DNA of 64,000 nucleotides. Source: DATFYM01 sp035315065 (GTDB taxonomy: Bacteria > Acidobacteriota > Terriglobia > UBA7540). The position numbers and the translations under genes were made by a program. Location of the stretch: positions 1 to 64,000 of the forward strand of contig DATFYM010000166.1 of assembly GCA_035315065.1 (NCBI GenBank). Reading direction: 5' to 3'. Shown in pieces: positions 1 to 8,743 of this stretch (positions are counted from its first letter, which is position 1; each line of letters opens with the position of its first letter). The notes under the pieces were generated by a model. That model was not told the origin of the DNA, ran no database searches, and saw nothing but the letters and a program-made list of their open reading frames with translations.

Positions 1-202
1 TCTCGCTCTGGAGAGATTCTCCGGGGTTCATTTCGGCGCGCCCGCGGGGCGGCAGTAGTCGCGGTGGCCAAGCAAGCCGGCTTTCCGCTGCTCAAATCAA
101 GGTCTACCTCGCGCCGGATACCGTTATCGGCGGATTGGGGCAGGCGTGCTGGCAATCATCTCTCAGGTTTTTGAGAACTGAAAGCTTGACAACTGAAAAC
201 TT
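1..202. other. Left edge, no gene resolved; ends in a heptamer-type repeat
   Basis: No complete gene is visible. Forward frame 2 is open from the window edge and stops at about position 58, so it could be the last codons of a gene that lies outside, but no family is recognisable. Positions 173-202 carry one arm of the TGAAAAC-type repeat seen throughout the window, and it runs right up to the start codon at 203. Confidence 0.4.
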
Positions 203-1006
203 ATGCTCAAGCGAATGGACTCCACTCGACGAGAATTGCTAACCCTCGCCGGCCGGGCAGGAATTGCTCTGGCCGCCGGAGGGTCGGCAGGGGATGCCCT
301 CGGCACACTTCAGGCCGATGGACTGTCAACCCCGACACCCACGGGCCGGAAGCTGAAGGTGATCATCACCGGTGGACATCCCGGCGATCCCGAATACGGC
401 TGCGGCGGAACAATCGCCCACTACAGCAGACAGGGTCACGAGGTGGTGCTGCTTTACCTCAACAATGGCGAGTGGCCCGCAGAGAAGGGCGGAGCGCCGG
501 CTAACGTCCGGATGGCCGAAGCCAGCAAGGCGTGCGAGATTCTGAAGGCGCGCCCTGCGTACGCGGGGCAACTGAACGGCAGGGCGGTGCTCGACCCTTC
601 TCACTTCGACGACTACCGGAGAATCCTGGAGGCCGAGCGGCCCGACGTGGTCTTTACGCAGTGGCCTCTCGATAATCATCGCGATCACCGCGCGATTTCG
701 GCCCTCACGTTCGACGCCTGGCTGCAGATGGGAAAGCAATTTGCGCTCTACTATTACGAAGTCTCGAATGGCGAGGACACGCTGCAGTTCTCTCCCACCC
801 ACTATGTTGACATTACCGGCACCGAGCCAGCCAAGCGTTCCGCTTGCTATGCCCACGCCTCCCAGTCCCCCGATAGGTTTTATGAGTTGCAGGACCAAGT
901 GGCGAAGTTTCGGGGTATTGAGACTGGTTGCAAGCGGGCAGAAGCCTTTATTCTTCAGGTGCAAAGCCCTTATGAAGGGCTCCCGGCGGCGTCGCAAATG
1001 ACTTGA
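203..1006 (+). CDS. PIG-L (LmbE-like) family deacetylase, probably exported
   Basis: The protein (267 aa) belongs to the PIG-L/LmbE family of zinc-dependent N-deacetylases acting on N-acetyl-sugar substrates. Residues 1-30 look like a Tat-type or Sec signal (STRRELL followed by an Ala/Gly-rich stretch). The first metal motif reads GHPGDPEYGCGG instead of the usual AHPDDE, and the second is DNHRDHR, which supplies the HxxH-type ligands. The central VVLLYLNNGEW strand is typical of the fold. The start at 203 has no clear ribosome-binding site, because a repeat arm abuts it; an ATG at 215 is possible. Substrate is unknown. Confidence 0.8.
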   Translation: MLKRMDSTRRELLTLAGRAGIALAAGGSAGDALGTLQADGLSTPTPTGRKLKVIITGGHPGDPEYGCGGTIAHYSRQGHEVVLLYLNNGEWPAEKGGAPANVRMAEASKACEILKARPAYAGQLNGRAVLDPSHFDDYRRILEAERPDVVFTQWPLDNHRDHRAISALTFDAWLQMGKQFALYYYEVSNGEDTLQFSPTHYVDITGTEPAKRSACYAHASQSPDRFYELQDQVAKFRGIETGCKRAEAFILQVQSPYEGLPAASQMT

Positions 1007-1038
1007 TGACGGTCCGAACCGTTTGTTATCATAAGTGA

Positions 1039-1188
1039 AGTTCTCAGTTTTCAGTCATCAGTTGTCAGTAATCAGCTTTCAGCTATCCGCAATCGGCTGT
1101 CAGCAAGACAACCGGACTCTAGGCTGAGCGCTAAAGGCCAAGAGCTGATGGCTGAAGGCTGAGAACTGAGAGCTGAATACTGAGAACG
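1039..1188. repeat. Inverted heptamer element (TCAGNNN / CTGANNN)
   Basis: The left arm (1039-1105) is built of seven-base units beginning TCAG, and the right arm (1122-1187) of the complementary CTGA units. Together they can fold into a long imperfect hairpin between the deacetylase and leuS. The right arm ends within 6 nt of the leuS start. Confidence 0.75.
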
Positions 1189-1192
1189 AACT

Positions 1193-3925
1193 GTGGAACC
1201 TAACTACGACCCGCAACAAATCGAGGCCAAGTGGCAGCAGCGGTGGGCCGAGCAGAAGCTCTTCGAGACGGAGGCTGATGCGGCGCGGAAGAAGTACTAT
1301 GTCCTGGAGATGCTGCCTTACCCGTCCGGCGACATCCACATGGGCCACGTGCGCAACTACTCCATCGGCGACGCGCTGGCCCGCTACATGCGCATGAAGG
1401 GTTTCAACGTCCTGCACCCGATCGGCTGGGACGCCTTCGGCCTGCCGGCCGAGAACGCCGCCATCAAGAGCCAGCGGCACCCGGCGGAGTTCACCTTTGC
1501 CCACATCGATCGCATGCGGGCGCAACTGAAGCGGCTGGGCTTCAGTTACGACTGGCGGCGAGAGTTTGCCACCTGCGTCCCGGAATACTACCGCTGGAAC
1601 CAGTGGTTCTTCCTCCAGATGTATCAGCGCGGCCTCGCCTATCGCAAGCACAGCCGCGTCAACTGGTGTCCCAAGTGCTGCACGGTGCTGGCCAACGAGC
1701 AGGTGGTGGACGGCTGCTGCTGGCGGCACGAGGATACTCCGGTAGTGGAAAAGGAACTGGAGCAGTGGTTCCTGAAGATCACCGCCTACGCCGACCAACT
1801 TCTCGACCACATGAAGCTCCTGCTCCGCTGGCCGGAGCGCGTCCTGGCGATGCAGCAGAACTGGATCGGGAAATCGTTCGGCACGGAAGTGGAATTCACC
1901 GTCGAGGCGCTCGGCCGTCCGCTGCGGGTGTTCACCACACGCGTCGACACCATCTTTGGCTGTACGGCGGTGTTTATCGCGCCCGAGCACCCGTTGGTGG
2001 AGGAGATCATCGCGCGCTCGCCTTCCGTCGAGCATCTGTTGCACCTGCGGAGCGAGGTGGAGCGAGTGAAGGCTTCCGCCGTGCGCGCACGCGTGGAAGT
2101 GAACCTGGAAAAGCAGGGCATTTCTACCGGTTTTACCGCCCGCAATCCCTATAATGGGGAAAGCGTTCCGCTCTGGGTGGCGAACTTTGTCCTGATGGAG
2201 TATGGCACCGGCGCTGTGATGGCCGTGCCGGCGCACGACCAGCGCGACTTCGAGTTCTGCACTGCTTACGGCCTGCCGATTCGGACCGTGATTGTGCCCG
2301 CTCGCAAGTCTGTGAGGATCGGAGAAATGGTGATTGTCAGGCGTGGGACCTCTCGAACACCTACGTGCGATCTTGGCGAACGGCGAGCAATCATACGCGA
2401 AGTTGACGATAACAGTTACCTGCTTGACTTTGGTGAAGATATCGGTGGGTTCGGTCCCGACGGTCGTACGTGGAGGGTCAATGAAGGGGACTTTGATCCA
2501 ATTGAAAGTGATGAGCCGACGGCGCCTGACACGCCGACATCTGCTTATGTGGAGTACGGCCGGCTGATCGACTCCGGCCCTTACACCGGACTCACTTCCC
2601 AACAGGCCATCGAGCGCATGACCCGTGACGCGGAGGCGCAGGGGTTCGGCAAGGGAACGGTGCAGTATCGCATCAAGGATTGGGGAATTTCCCGCCAGCG
2701 TTACTGGGGCACGCCGATTCCCATGATTTACTGCGGCGCCTGCGGCGTGGTGCCGGTGCCGGAAAAGGATCTGCCGGTCATTCTGCCGCCGCACGTCACG
2801 TTTACGGGCACCGGCGAATCGCCGCTTGCCCAAGTTCCGGAGTTTGTGCGGACCACGTGCCCTCAGTGCGGAGGCCCGGCGCGCCGCGAGACGGACACCA
2901 TGGACACGTTCGTCGACTCCTCGTGGTATTTCTACCGCTACACCGATCCGAAGATCGATACCGCGCCCATCAACCGGGAGAAGGTGCGCTATTGGTTCCC
3001 GGTGGACCAGTATATTGGCGGGATTGAGCACGCCATCCTGCACCTGATCTACATGCGGTTTTTCACCAAGGTCATGAAGGATATCGGGCTGGTCGATTCA
3101 CCGGAGCCGGTGGCGCGACTTTTCACCCAGGGCATGGTGATCAAGGACGGCGCCAAGATGTCGAAGTCCAAGGGCAACGTCGTCGATCCTACCGAGATGT
3201 GCGCGAAGTATGGCGCGGACACGGTGCGGCTCTACATGCTCTTTGCCGCCCCGCCGGAAAAGGACCTGGAGTGGAGTGACGCGGGGATCGAGGGGGCGTC
3301 ACGATTCTTGCAGCGCGTTTACCGGCTGGTGGGCCGGCATGCCGGCTCAGTGCGAACGGTGACGGCGGCAACAACTTCGGAAATTTCGGACGCTGGCGGC
3401 GGGCCGGCCGGGCTCAGCGCGGAAGAACGCCGCTTGCTGCGCAAGGCCCACCAGTCGCTGCGGCACGTCACCGACGACATGGAAGGGCGCTGGCACTTCA
3501 ACACCGACATCGCCATCCTGATGGAATTCGTCAACGAGCTGGTCGAGATGGAGCCAGGGCTGGCGGCGGGGAGTATCCACCCGTCAGTGCTAAAGAATGC
3601 GCTCGAGATCCTCGTTCTGCTTCTGGCGCTCTTCAGCCCACATGTTGCCGACGAGCTTTGGGAGGCGTTGGGGCATTCCGAGGCGCTACTGGAAGTCGCC
3701 TGGCCGCAGTACGATGCCGCGCTGGCGGCGGAGGAGGAACTCGAGATTCCCGTACAGTGGAACGGCAAGCTGCGCGCCAGGATTCGTGTGCCCGCCGGCG
3801 CCTCGGAGGATGAGATCCGACGGCGCGCCCTCGCCGAACCCAAGATCGCGCAGGCGCTCGACGGGCGGCAACCGGCCAAGGTGATCGTCGTGGCGCAGAA
3901 GCTGGTCAACATCGTGGTGAAGTGA
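1193..3925 (+). CDS. leuS: Leucyl-tRNA synthetase with an extra insertion in the editing region
   Basis: Class I aminoacyl-tRNA synthetase that charges tRNA-Leu (910 aa). The HIGH motif appears as HMGH at residues 49-52 and the KMSKS motif at about 655-659. The CP1 editing domain carries the GTGAVMAVPAHDQRD motif. Between that motif and the return to the catalytic core, roughly residues 372-450 do not match the normal family pattern: a segment rich in beta-strand-like residues (GEMVIVRRG, NSYLLDFGED) and encoded by lower-GC DNA is inserted. The start is GTG at 1193, just behind a repeat arm, without a strong ribosome-binding site. Confidence 0.97.
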   Translation: MEPNYDPQQIEAKWQQRWAEQKLFETEADAARKKYYVLEMLPYPSGDIHMGHVRNYSIGDALARYMRMKGFNVLHPIGWDAFGLPAENAAIKSQRHPAEFTFAHIDRMRAQLKRLGFSYDWRREFATCVPEYYRWNQWFFLQMYQRGLAYRKHSRVNWCPKCCTVLANEQVVDGCCWRHEDTPVVEKELEQWFLKITAYADQLLDHMKLLLRWPERVLAMQQNWIGKSFGTEVEFTVEALGRPLRVFTTRVDTIFGCTAVFIAPEHPLVEEIIARSPSVEHLLHLRSEVERVKASAVRARVEVNLEKQGISTGFTARNPYNGESVPLWVANFVLMEYGTGAVMAVPAHDQRDFEFCTAYGLPIRTVIVPARKSVRIGEMVIVRRGTSRTPTCDLGERRAIIREVDDNSYLLDFGEDIGGFGPDGRTWRVNEGDFDPIESDEPTAPDTPTSAYVEYGRLIDSGPYTGLTSQQAIERMTRDAEAQGFGKGTVQYRIKDWGISRQRYWGTPIPMIYCGACGVVPVPEKDLPVILPPHVTFTGTGESPLAQVPEFVRTTCPQCGGPARRETDTMDTFVDSSWYFYRYTDPKIDTAPINREKVRYWFPVDQYIGGIEHAILHLIYMRFFTKVMKDIGLVDSPEPVARLFTQGMVIKDGAKMSKSKGNVVDPTEMCAKYGADTVRLYMLFAAPPEKDLEWSDAGIEGASRFLQRVYRLVGRHAGSVRTVTAATTSEISDAGGGPAGLSAEERRLLRKAHQSLRHVTDDMEGRWHFNTDIAILMEFVNELVEMEPGLAAGSIHPSVLKNALEILVLLLALFSPHVADELWEALGHSEALLEVAWPQYDAALAAEEELEIPVQWNGKLRARIRVPAGASEDEIRRRALAEPKIAQALDGRQPAKVIVVAQKLVNIVVK

Positions 3926-4042
3926 ATTCTGCATGGAAGGGGGAGTGGGTAGTTAGCGGGCGACCGATAAGCTAGATAACTAGGCTACAATATCGGCCTT
4001 TTGACCACGAATGCGCCTGCAACGACCAAGCCACAAGGAAGA

Positions 4043-4189
4043 ATTGACGATTGCAGATTGACGATTGACGATTGGAAGAAAGCCATTCACGATTGTCGAT
4101 GGCGTATTGAAAGGGCGGCCTTTTTTCTTTTCTTGCAATCGTCAATCTACACTCGTCAATTCTTAGTCACTCGTCACTGCTCACTGTCT
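4043..4189. repeat. Inverted heptamer element (GATTGAC / GTCAATC)
   Basis: The left arm has seven-base units such as GATTGCA, GATTGAC and GATTGGA. The core is T-rich (ggccttttttcttttc), and the right arm has CGTCAAT units followed by a second unit type (CACTCGT). It fills the space upstream of guaA and touches its start codon. The T-run could make it a terminator for leuS. Confidence 0.75.
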
Positions 4190-4190
4190 C

Positions 4191-5729
4191 ATGGATCTGC
4201 CCCGCCCCATTGTCGTTCTCGACTTCGGTTCCCAGTACACCCAACTCATCGCGCGGCGCGTCCGCGAGATGCAGGTGTACGCGGTCATCGTCCCCTGCCA
4301 CCTGCCTTTCGATGACCTGGCGCGGATGAACCCGCAGGCGTTGATTCTCTCGGGCGGACCCGCATCGGTTTACGATCCTGCCGCGCCCGTGTGCGACGAT
4401 CGCGTCCTGAAACTCGGCGTCCCGGTACTCGGCATTTGTTATGGCCTGCAATGGATGACCTATCATCTCGGCGGCAAGGTGGAGCCGGCGGGGCGACGGG
4501 AGTACGGGTTCGCTCAACTCGACACTCTACCGCCCAGCCAACTTCTGGAGGGGATCAAGTCACCGCTGCGAGTCTGGAACAGCCACGGCGATCATGTGGT
4601 GGCGGTCCCGCCGGGCTTTTGCGTCACCGGGAAAACCGAGAACGCTATCTCGGTGATTGAGAACCCGCAAGCGAAGATGTATGCCGTGGAGTTCCACCCG
4701 GAGGTGCGGCACACGGAGCAGGGCAAAGACATCCTGCGGCGCTTTGTCGTCGAACTTTGCAGGATCCGCCCGAACTGGTTCCCTCGCGCCTTCATCGAGG
4801 AGACAGTGGAGACGATTCGAGCTCGAGTCGGAGACGGGCGTGCCCTGTGCGCGCTTTCGGGAGGAGTGGACTCCGCGGTAGCGGCGACCCTGGTCGGTCG
4901 CGCCATCGGCGATCGCCTCACCTGCGTCTTCGTCGACAATGGCCTGCTGCGCCAGAACGAGTTTCAGAAGGTCACCTCGATGCTCCGGGACAAGATGCGC
5001 CTCAATATTCGGGCGGTGGATCGGTCGTCGCGGTTCCTCGATCGGCTCGCCGGCGTCACCGACCCGGAGCAGAAGCGCAAGATCATTGGGGAGGAGTTCA
5101 TCCGCGTCTTCGAAGAGGAAGCGAGGAACCTCGGCGGCATCCATTATCTGGTACAGGGTACTCTTTATCCCGACGTCATCGAGTCGGTCTCGGTGAAGGG
5201 TCCAGCCGCGACCATCAAGAGTCATCACAACGTCGGCGGGCTCCCCGACAAACTTTCCTTCGAGTTGGTCGAACCCTTGCGCGAACTGTTCAAGGACGAA
5301 GTGCGCGCGGTGGGCAGAGAACTAGGCTTGGATGAAGACCTGGTGGGTCGGCAGCCATTCCCCGGACCTGGTCTCGCGGTGCGGATTGTCGGCGAAGTGA
5401 CTCCGGATCGGTTGCGAATGGTCCGTGAGGCGGACGCGATCGTGGTGGAGGAAGTGCGAGTGGCGGGGCTTTACAAGCGGCTGTGGCAGTCCTTTGCCGT
5501 CTTGTTGCCGGTGTCGAGCGTGGGGGTCATGGGTGACGCACGGACGTACGCTTCCACCGTCGCCGTGCGGGCCGTTGAGTCCGAGGACGGAATGACCGCG
5601 GACTGGGCGAAGCTTCCGGCGCCGCTGCTGGAGCGGATGGCAACCCGCATCGTCAACGAAGTGAAGGGAGTGAACCGGGTGGTCCTCGACATTACGTCAA
5701 AGCCACCCGGCACGATTGAGTGGGAATGA
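4191..5729 (+). CDS. guaA: GMP synthase (glutamine-hydrolysing)
   Basis: Converts XMP to GMP with glutamine and ATP; last step of de novo guanine nucleotide synthesis. It is full length at 512 aa. The class I glutamine amidotransferase domain has the nucleophile in GICYGLQ (Cys83) and the His169/Glu171 pair in EFHPE. The ATP-pyrophosphatase loop is LSGGVDSA (about 222-229), and the C-terminal dimerisation domain ends with the conserved KPPGTIEWE. The start follows a repeat element directly and lacks an obvious ribosome-binding site. Confidence 0.97.
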   Translation: MDLPRPIVVLDFGSQYTQLIARRVREMQVYAVIVPCHLPFDDLARMNPQALILSGGPASVYDPAAPVCDDRVLKLGVPVLGICYGLQWMTYHLGGKVEPAGRREYGFAQLDTLPPSQLLEGIKSPLRVWNSHGDHVVAVPPGFCVTGKTENAISVIENPQAKMYAVEFHPEVRHTEQGKDILRRFVVELCRIRPNWFPRAFIEETVETIRARVGDGRALCALSGGVDSAVAATLVGRAIGDRLTCVFVDNGLLRQNEFQKVTSMLRDKMRLNIRAVDRSSRFLDRLAGVTDPEQKRKIIGEEFIRVFEEEARNLGGIHYLVQGTLYPDVIESVSVKGPAATIKSHHNVGGLPDKLSFELVEPLRELFKDEVRAVGRELGLDEDLVGRQPFPGPGLAVRIVGEVTPDRLRMVREADAIVVEEVRVAGLYKRLWQSFAVLLPVSSVGVMGDARTYASTVAVRAVESEDGMTADWAKLPAPLLERMATRIVNEVKGVNRVVLDITSKPPGTIEWE

Positions 5730-5785
5730 GCGCCAACAATACACACGTCGACACCCATTCCGGTCCCTCCCAGACCATTGACGAA

Positions 5786-6160
5786 CTACCGGCTCGCGAG
5801 CTTCTGAGCCATGTAGAGCAGGAGTTGACGGTCCTTGTCGCTGATGTTGACAGTGAGCCGTCGGACTTTCTCAAAGAATCGAGATTCCTTGTCCGACACA
5901 CCGTCTTGCACCAACTCTTCGGTGGTCTCGCGCCTGCTCAAGTTCGTCAAAGGAGGTGGATCGTCTCCTTCGTAGAAGAGCTGAAACAGTGGAATCTCGA
6001 GCGCCGAAGCCAGCCTCTCGAGAGTTTCGAGTGACGGCACTGTGTGACCGTTCTCGACTCGCGAGATGTAGCAGCGAAGCAACCCCGTACGCTTTTCGAT
6101 GTCCCCCTGGGACAGCCTTCGTTCTTCTCGTAACTTGCGAAGTCTTGTTCCTATAATCAT
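5786..6160 (-). CDS. XRE-family transcriptional regulator
   Basis: A small DNA-binding protein (124 aa). Residues 5-60 form a Cro/C1-type helix-turn-helix (LRKLREERRLSQGDIEKRTG, then ISRVENG and PSLETLERLA). The C-terminal half is short, helical and has no recognised ligand domain. It is convergent with guaA and divergent from the sigma factor operon. An 8-nt palindrome (TACTAGTA) lies 3 nt upstream of its start codon and a second dyad lies at 6189-6200, which fits autoregulation. Its target is unknown. Confidence 0.85.
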   Translation of the reverse strand: MIIGTRLRKLREERRLSQGDIEKRTGLLRCYISRVENGHTVPSLETLERLASALEIPLFQLFYEGDDPPPLTNLSRRETTEELVQDGVSDKESRFFEKVRRLTVNISDKDRQLLLYMAQKLASR

Positions 6161-6162
6161 GG

Positions 6163-6200
6163 TACTAGTATTTCATAAGCGTGTTCAGTTAGTCAACTAA
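6163..6200. promoter_or_regulatory. Possible operator dyads between XRE regulator and ECF operon
   Basis: TACTAGTA (6163-6170) is a perfect 8-nt palindrome. TTAGT-CA-ACTAA (6189-6200) is a perfect 5-bp dyad. Both lie in the AT-rich divergent region. Assignment as XRE operator sites is inference from position only. Confidence 0.35.
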
Positions 6201-6245
6201 AAAATTTTGACCGAAATTCCGGGGTAGGCCCAGAGGCCGGTCGCC

Positions 6246-6272
6246 TGTAACCTAAGAGATGCCTCCTTCGTC
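6246..6272 (+). promoter_or_regulatory. Putative ECF-sigma promoter (TGTAAC-N17-CGTC)
   Basis: A -35 TGTAAC (6246-6251) and a -10 CGTC (6269-6272) are separated by 17 nt. This is the pattern of ECF sigma promoters such as those of Bacillus SigX/SigM. It lies just before the ECF operon, so autoregulation is likely. Confidence 0.55.
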
Positions 6273-6308
6273 GTTTACCATAGGAGGAGGTTGCGCGATG
6301 GAACCTGA

Positions 6309-6902
6309 ATGGACAGCCCTGAAACGGAGATCCCGGAGAGTGAATGGATCCGGCGCGTTCAGCGGGGCGAGCGCGAAGCGTTCGAGCCCCTTCTGGAGCG
6401 ACATCAGAAGAGAGTCTTTTCGCTGGTGTACCACCTCGTGCGGCGAAGGGACGAGGTAGAGGATATTGCCCAAGAAATCTTTATCAAGGCGTTTCGCGGC
6501 ATCCGCAGCTACAACTTCCAGGCCTCGTTCGGCACCTGGCTGTCCCGCATTGCGGTCAACCATTGCTACGATTATCTTCGCCGCGAACAGAAGGCCAAGC
6601 TGGCCTACTACTGGCAGATCGGAGAGGAAGGCAGCCGGGCCATCGAGGGGCAGGCTCAAAGCACACCAGAGGGAGCGCTCAACGTGGAGCAGGAATCCGA
6701 GGCGCGAGACTTGGCGGAAAAGCTGCTGGCGCGTGCGCCCGCCGAGGATCGGACGATCCTGGTGTTGAAGGAACTGGAAGACCATTCTGTGGAGGAGATC
6801 GCGGCGATTCTGCAATTGCGGCCTAACACGGTGAAGGTACGCTTGCACCGGGCTCGCAAACGAATGCTGGAAGATTGGAAGCGGTGGCGACAGAGAAGGT
6901 GA
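6309..6902 (+). CDS. ECF RNA polymerase sigma factor (RpoE-like)
   Basis: Alternative sigma factor of 197 aa. Region 2 spans about residues 10-95 (REAFEPLLERHQ, then DEVEDIAQEIFIKAF and TWLSRIAVNHCYDYLRRE). Region 4 is at about 135-192, with the helix-turn-helix VEEIAAILQLRPNTVKVRLHRAR. It is followed 3 nt later by its zinc-finger anti-sigma gene. A strong AGGAGGAGG lies at 6282-6290, about 18 nt before this ATG; an ATG at 6298 is better placed but leads into the wrong frame, and an in-frame TGA directly precedes 6309, so the start is constrained. Confidence 0.92.
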   Translation: MDSPETEIPESEWIRRVQRGEREAFEPLLERHQKRVFSLVYHLVRRRDEVEDIAQEIFIKAFRGIRSYNFQASFGTWLSRIAVNHCYDYLRREQKAKLAYYWQIGEEGSRAIEGQAQSTPEGALNVEQESEARDLAEKLLARAPAEDRTILVLKELEDHSVEEIAAILQLRPNTVKVRLHRARKRMLEDWKRWRQRR

Positions 6903-6905
6903 GCC

Positions 6906-7388
6906 ATGAGATGTGAAGAGTTTCGCGAGACGATCGAGGAGACCCGGAATCGAGAGGCGTCGGCAGCGCTGCGGGAACACCTCGGGCAATGCGATGCATG
7001 CGCGGAGTATGCGCGGGACTGGCAAACGGTTCGGGCCGGACTCGACATGCTCTCGCTGGAGCCGGCGCCGGAGCCGATGCTGGGATTTGCCGCTCGGGTT
7101 TTGAGACGATTGGAGAAGTCGACCGCTGCCCTCCCCAGCCGCGAGGAACTGCTGGAGCGCGCCGGAAGGCGCATGGTGTATGCCACATTGTTTTTGGTTC
7201 TCGCCCTGATGCTGGTGCTGGTGGTGCCGACCTCCGGACCCGTACGCGCCCAGGCATCTACGGAGTTGTTCCCCACGGAGCCGGCCATGGTGGTGGAGAA
7301 CAACCCGATTCTGGTTGACGATTCGGCGTTCAATCTGCCGCTGGCTCCCTCCGTGCCCGCGGAAAACGCTGGTAAGGCAACACAATGA
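6906..7388 (+). CDS. Anti-sigma factor, zinc-finger type, membrane-anchored
   Basis: The N-terminus has the zf-HC2 zinc-binding pattern of ZAS anti-sigma factors: Cys3, then His25-x3-Cys29-x2-Cys32 (HLGQCDAC). One transmembrane helix sits at about residues 92-112 (VYATLFLVLALMLVLVV), followed by a short periplasmic tail. It is expected to hold the neighbouring ECF sigma factor inactive at the membrane until an envelope signal is received. It overlaps the next gene by 4 nt (ATGA), which indicates translational coupling. Confidence 0.88.
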   Translation: MRCEEFRETIEETRNREASAALREHLGQCDACAEYARDWQTVRAGLDMLSLEPAPEPMLGFAARVLRRLEKSTAALPSREELLERAGRRMVYATLFLVLALMLVLVVPTSGPVRAQASTELFPTEPAMVVENNPILVDDSAFNLPLAPSVPAENAGKATQ

Positions 7389-7753
7389 CAAGACGTGCTT
7401 ATCTCTACTTTGCGCTCATCTTCGTGCTCGGGGTAGTCGTGGGCGCCGCTGGCACGTATTATTACGTTTGGCATGCAGGCCTGTTGCATCGAACCTTCAA
7501 TCGCGAGCGTGCCGTTGCGCATCTCAAGAGCGATTTACACCTCACAGACGCCCAGATCAGCCAACTGCGGCAGATTCTAGGTGACTACGACAGGAAGTCC
7601 AGCGATTTGCAGAAGCAGGTCGAGCCTCAGTTCAACACCCTGCACGAACAGACGCGCGATCGCATCCGGCAGATCCTTTCGCCCGAGCAGTTGCGGAAAT
7701 TCAACGAGATCGCTCGCCGCAACGATGAGGCGCGCAAGCGCCGAGGTTCGTGA
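7385..7753 (+). CDS. Spy/CpxP-like periplasmic protein
   Basis: A 122-aa protein with an N-terminal membrane anchor or signal (about residues 6-28) and two LTxxQ-like helices (LTDAQISQLRQIL at about 53-65 and LSPEQLRKFNEI at about 98-109). This resembles the Spy/CpxP/ZraP group of periplasmic chaperones and metal or stress sensors. Being the last gene of the sigma/anti-sigma operon, it probably acts as periplasmic sensor or effector for that system. Ligand unknown. Confidence 0.8.
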   Translation: MTRRAYLYFALIFVLGVVVGAAGTYYYVWHAGLLHRTFNRERAVAHLKSDLHLTDAQISQLRQILGDYDRKSSDLQKQVEPQFNTLHEQTRDRIRQILSPEQLRKFNEIARRNDEARKRRGS

Positions 7754-8281
7754 CGCCCGTGGGCACATCCGACGCATCCCAACCATCCGGCAACCCAATT
7801 TGAGTTGTGAAGACCCAACTGAAGGAGAAAGCCATCCCCTCAAGGGGCAGGACGTGCGATCCCATTGGACTATTGTACTGGGAGTAAATCATAGACTAGA
7901 TATCTAGTGTAGTAACGAGTCTTCGGACAGAAGGCGGCGGAACCGACGAGGTTGATCCTCTGGCAGGGGAGCAGAAAGACATGCGATGGACAACTTTGGC
8001 GGCGACAATACTTTTGGGCCTGCCGGCGCGGCCAGCCGCATGCCCAGGGCGATGGGGGTCGACTAGGAGCTGTTGCGCTGAATCGGACTGCGTCGGCGCA
8101 GCGACTCGCTGGGCGCCGGGAACGGCGGAAGAACTGCGCTGCCGGTACCTGAAGAGTGGTGGGCGGTGACGGGTGCCTCGAAGCAGCGGCGCATGATCAG
8201 TACCAAACGAACAAAGCCTTTCCGGCTTCGCCTTTTCTCACTCGTCAGTCACCGATCACTGCTCTTCCCTGGGCAGTGCCT
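7754..8281. other. 528-nt intergenic region
   Basis: No convincing gene was found. A small reading frame at 7981-8169 has no family signature and an unlikely composition. The region holds a perfect 12-nt CTAG palindrome (CTAGATATCTAG, 7896-7907). A small RNA cannot be excluded by eye. Confidence 0.4.
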
Positions 8282-8743
8282 TCAGAAGGGAACATCTTCG
8301 TCCGTGATCCCAGTGTCCGGAGGTTCCGGGGCGGGCTCGGGCGGAGGCGCAGGATCCCTCACGGGGGGACTGGCCGGTTCACTCGCCGGCGGCCGCGCGA
8401 AGTCGCCTTTGGCGCCGAGCATCTTCATCTGATTGGCGACAATGTCATAGCTGGTGCGCTTGTTGCCGCTTTGATCTTCCCACTGGCGGCTTTGGATCCG
8501 GCCCTCAATGTAGACCTGCTTGCCCTTGGTGAGATACTCGCCGCAGATCTCGGCCAGCTTGCTCCAGGCCACGATGTTGTGCCACTCGGTGCGCTGCTGC
8601 TGCTCGCCGGTCGTCTTATCCTTATAGACTTCGTCGGTAGCGAGCGAAAACTTGGCCACCGGGGTTCCGTTCGCTGTGTACTTCAGCTCCGGATCCTTCC
8701 CCAGGCGCCCGATCAAAATCACCTTGTTGACTGAGCCAGACAT
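8282..8743 (-). CDS. ssb: Single-stranded DNA-binding protein
   Basis: The OB-fold occupies residues 1-108 (VNKVILIGRLGKDPELKYT at the N-terminus, then GKQVYIEGRIQSRQWED). It is followed by a Pro-rich linker and the canonical acidic tip DEDVPF, which recruits repair and replication partners. The start at 8743 is preceded by a good GGGAGGT ribosome-binding site. It lies downstream of the Tol-Pal block in the same orientation, but separated by 132 nt. Confidence 0.97.
   Translation of the reverse strand: MSGSVNKVILIGRLGKDPELKYTANGTPVAKFSLATDEVYKDKTTGEQQQRTEWHNIVAWSKLAEICGEYLTKGKQVYIEGRIQSRQWEDQSGNKRTSYDIVANQMKMLGAKGDFARPPASEPASPPVRDPAPPPEPAPEPPDTGITDEDVPF

Noticed and set aside
1100..3043. Long minus-strand frame (647 aa) across leuS
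   Set aside because: Antisense shadow of a clearly conserved gene; no family motif, composition typical of high-GC complementary frames.
5720..6034. Plus-strand frame after guaA (104 aa)
   Set aside because: Antisense to the XRE regulator, which has a clear helix-turn-helix.
7981..8169. Small frame of 62 aa downstream of the Spy-like gene
   Set aside because: Composition and lack of hydrophobic or conserved pattern suggest chance; no ribosome-binding site.
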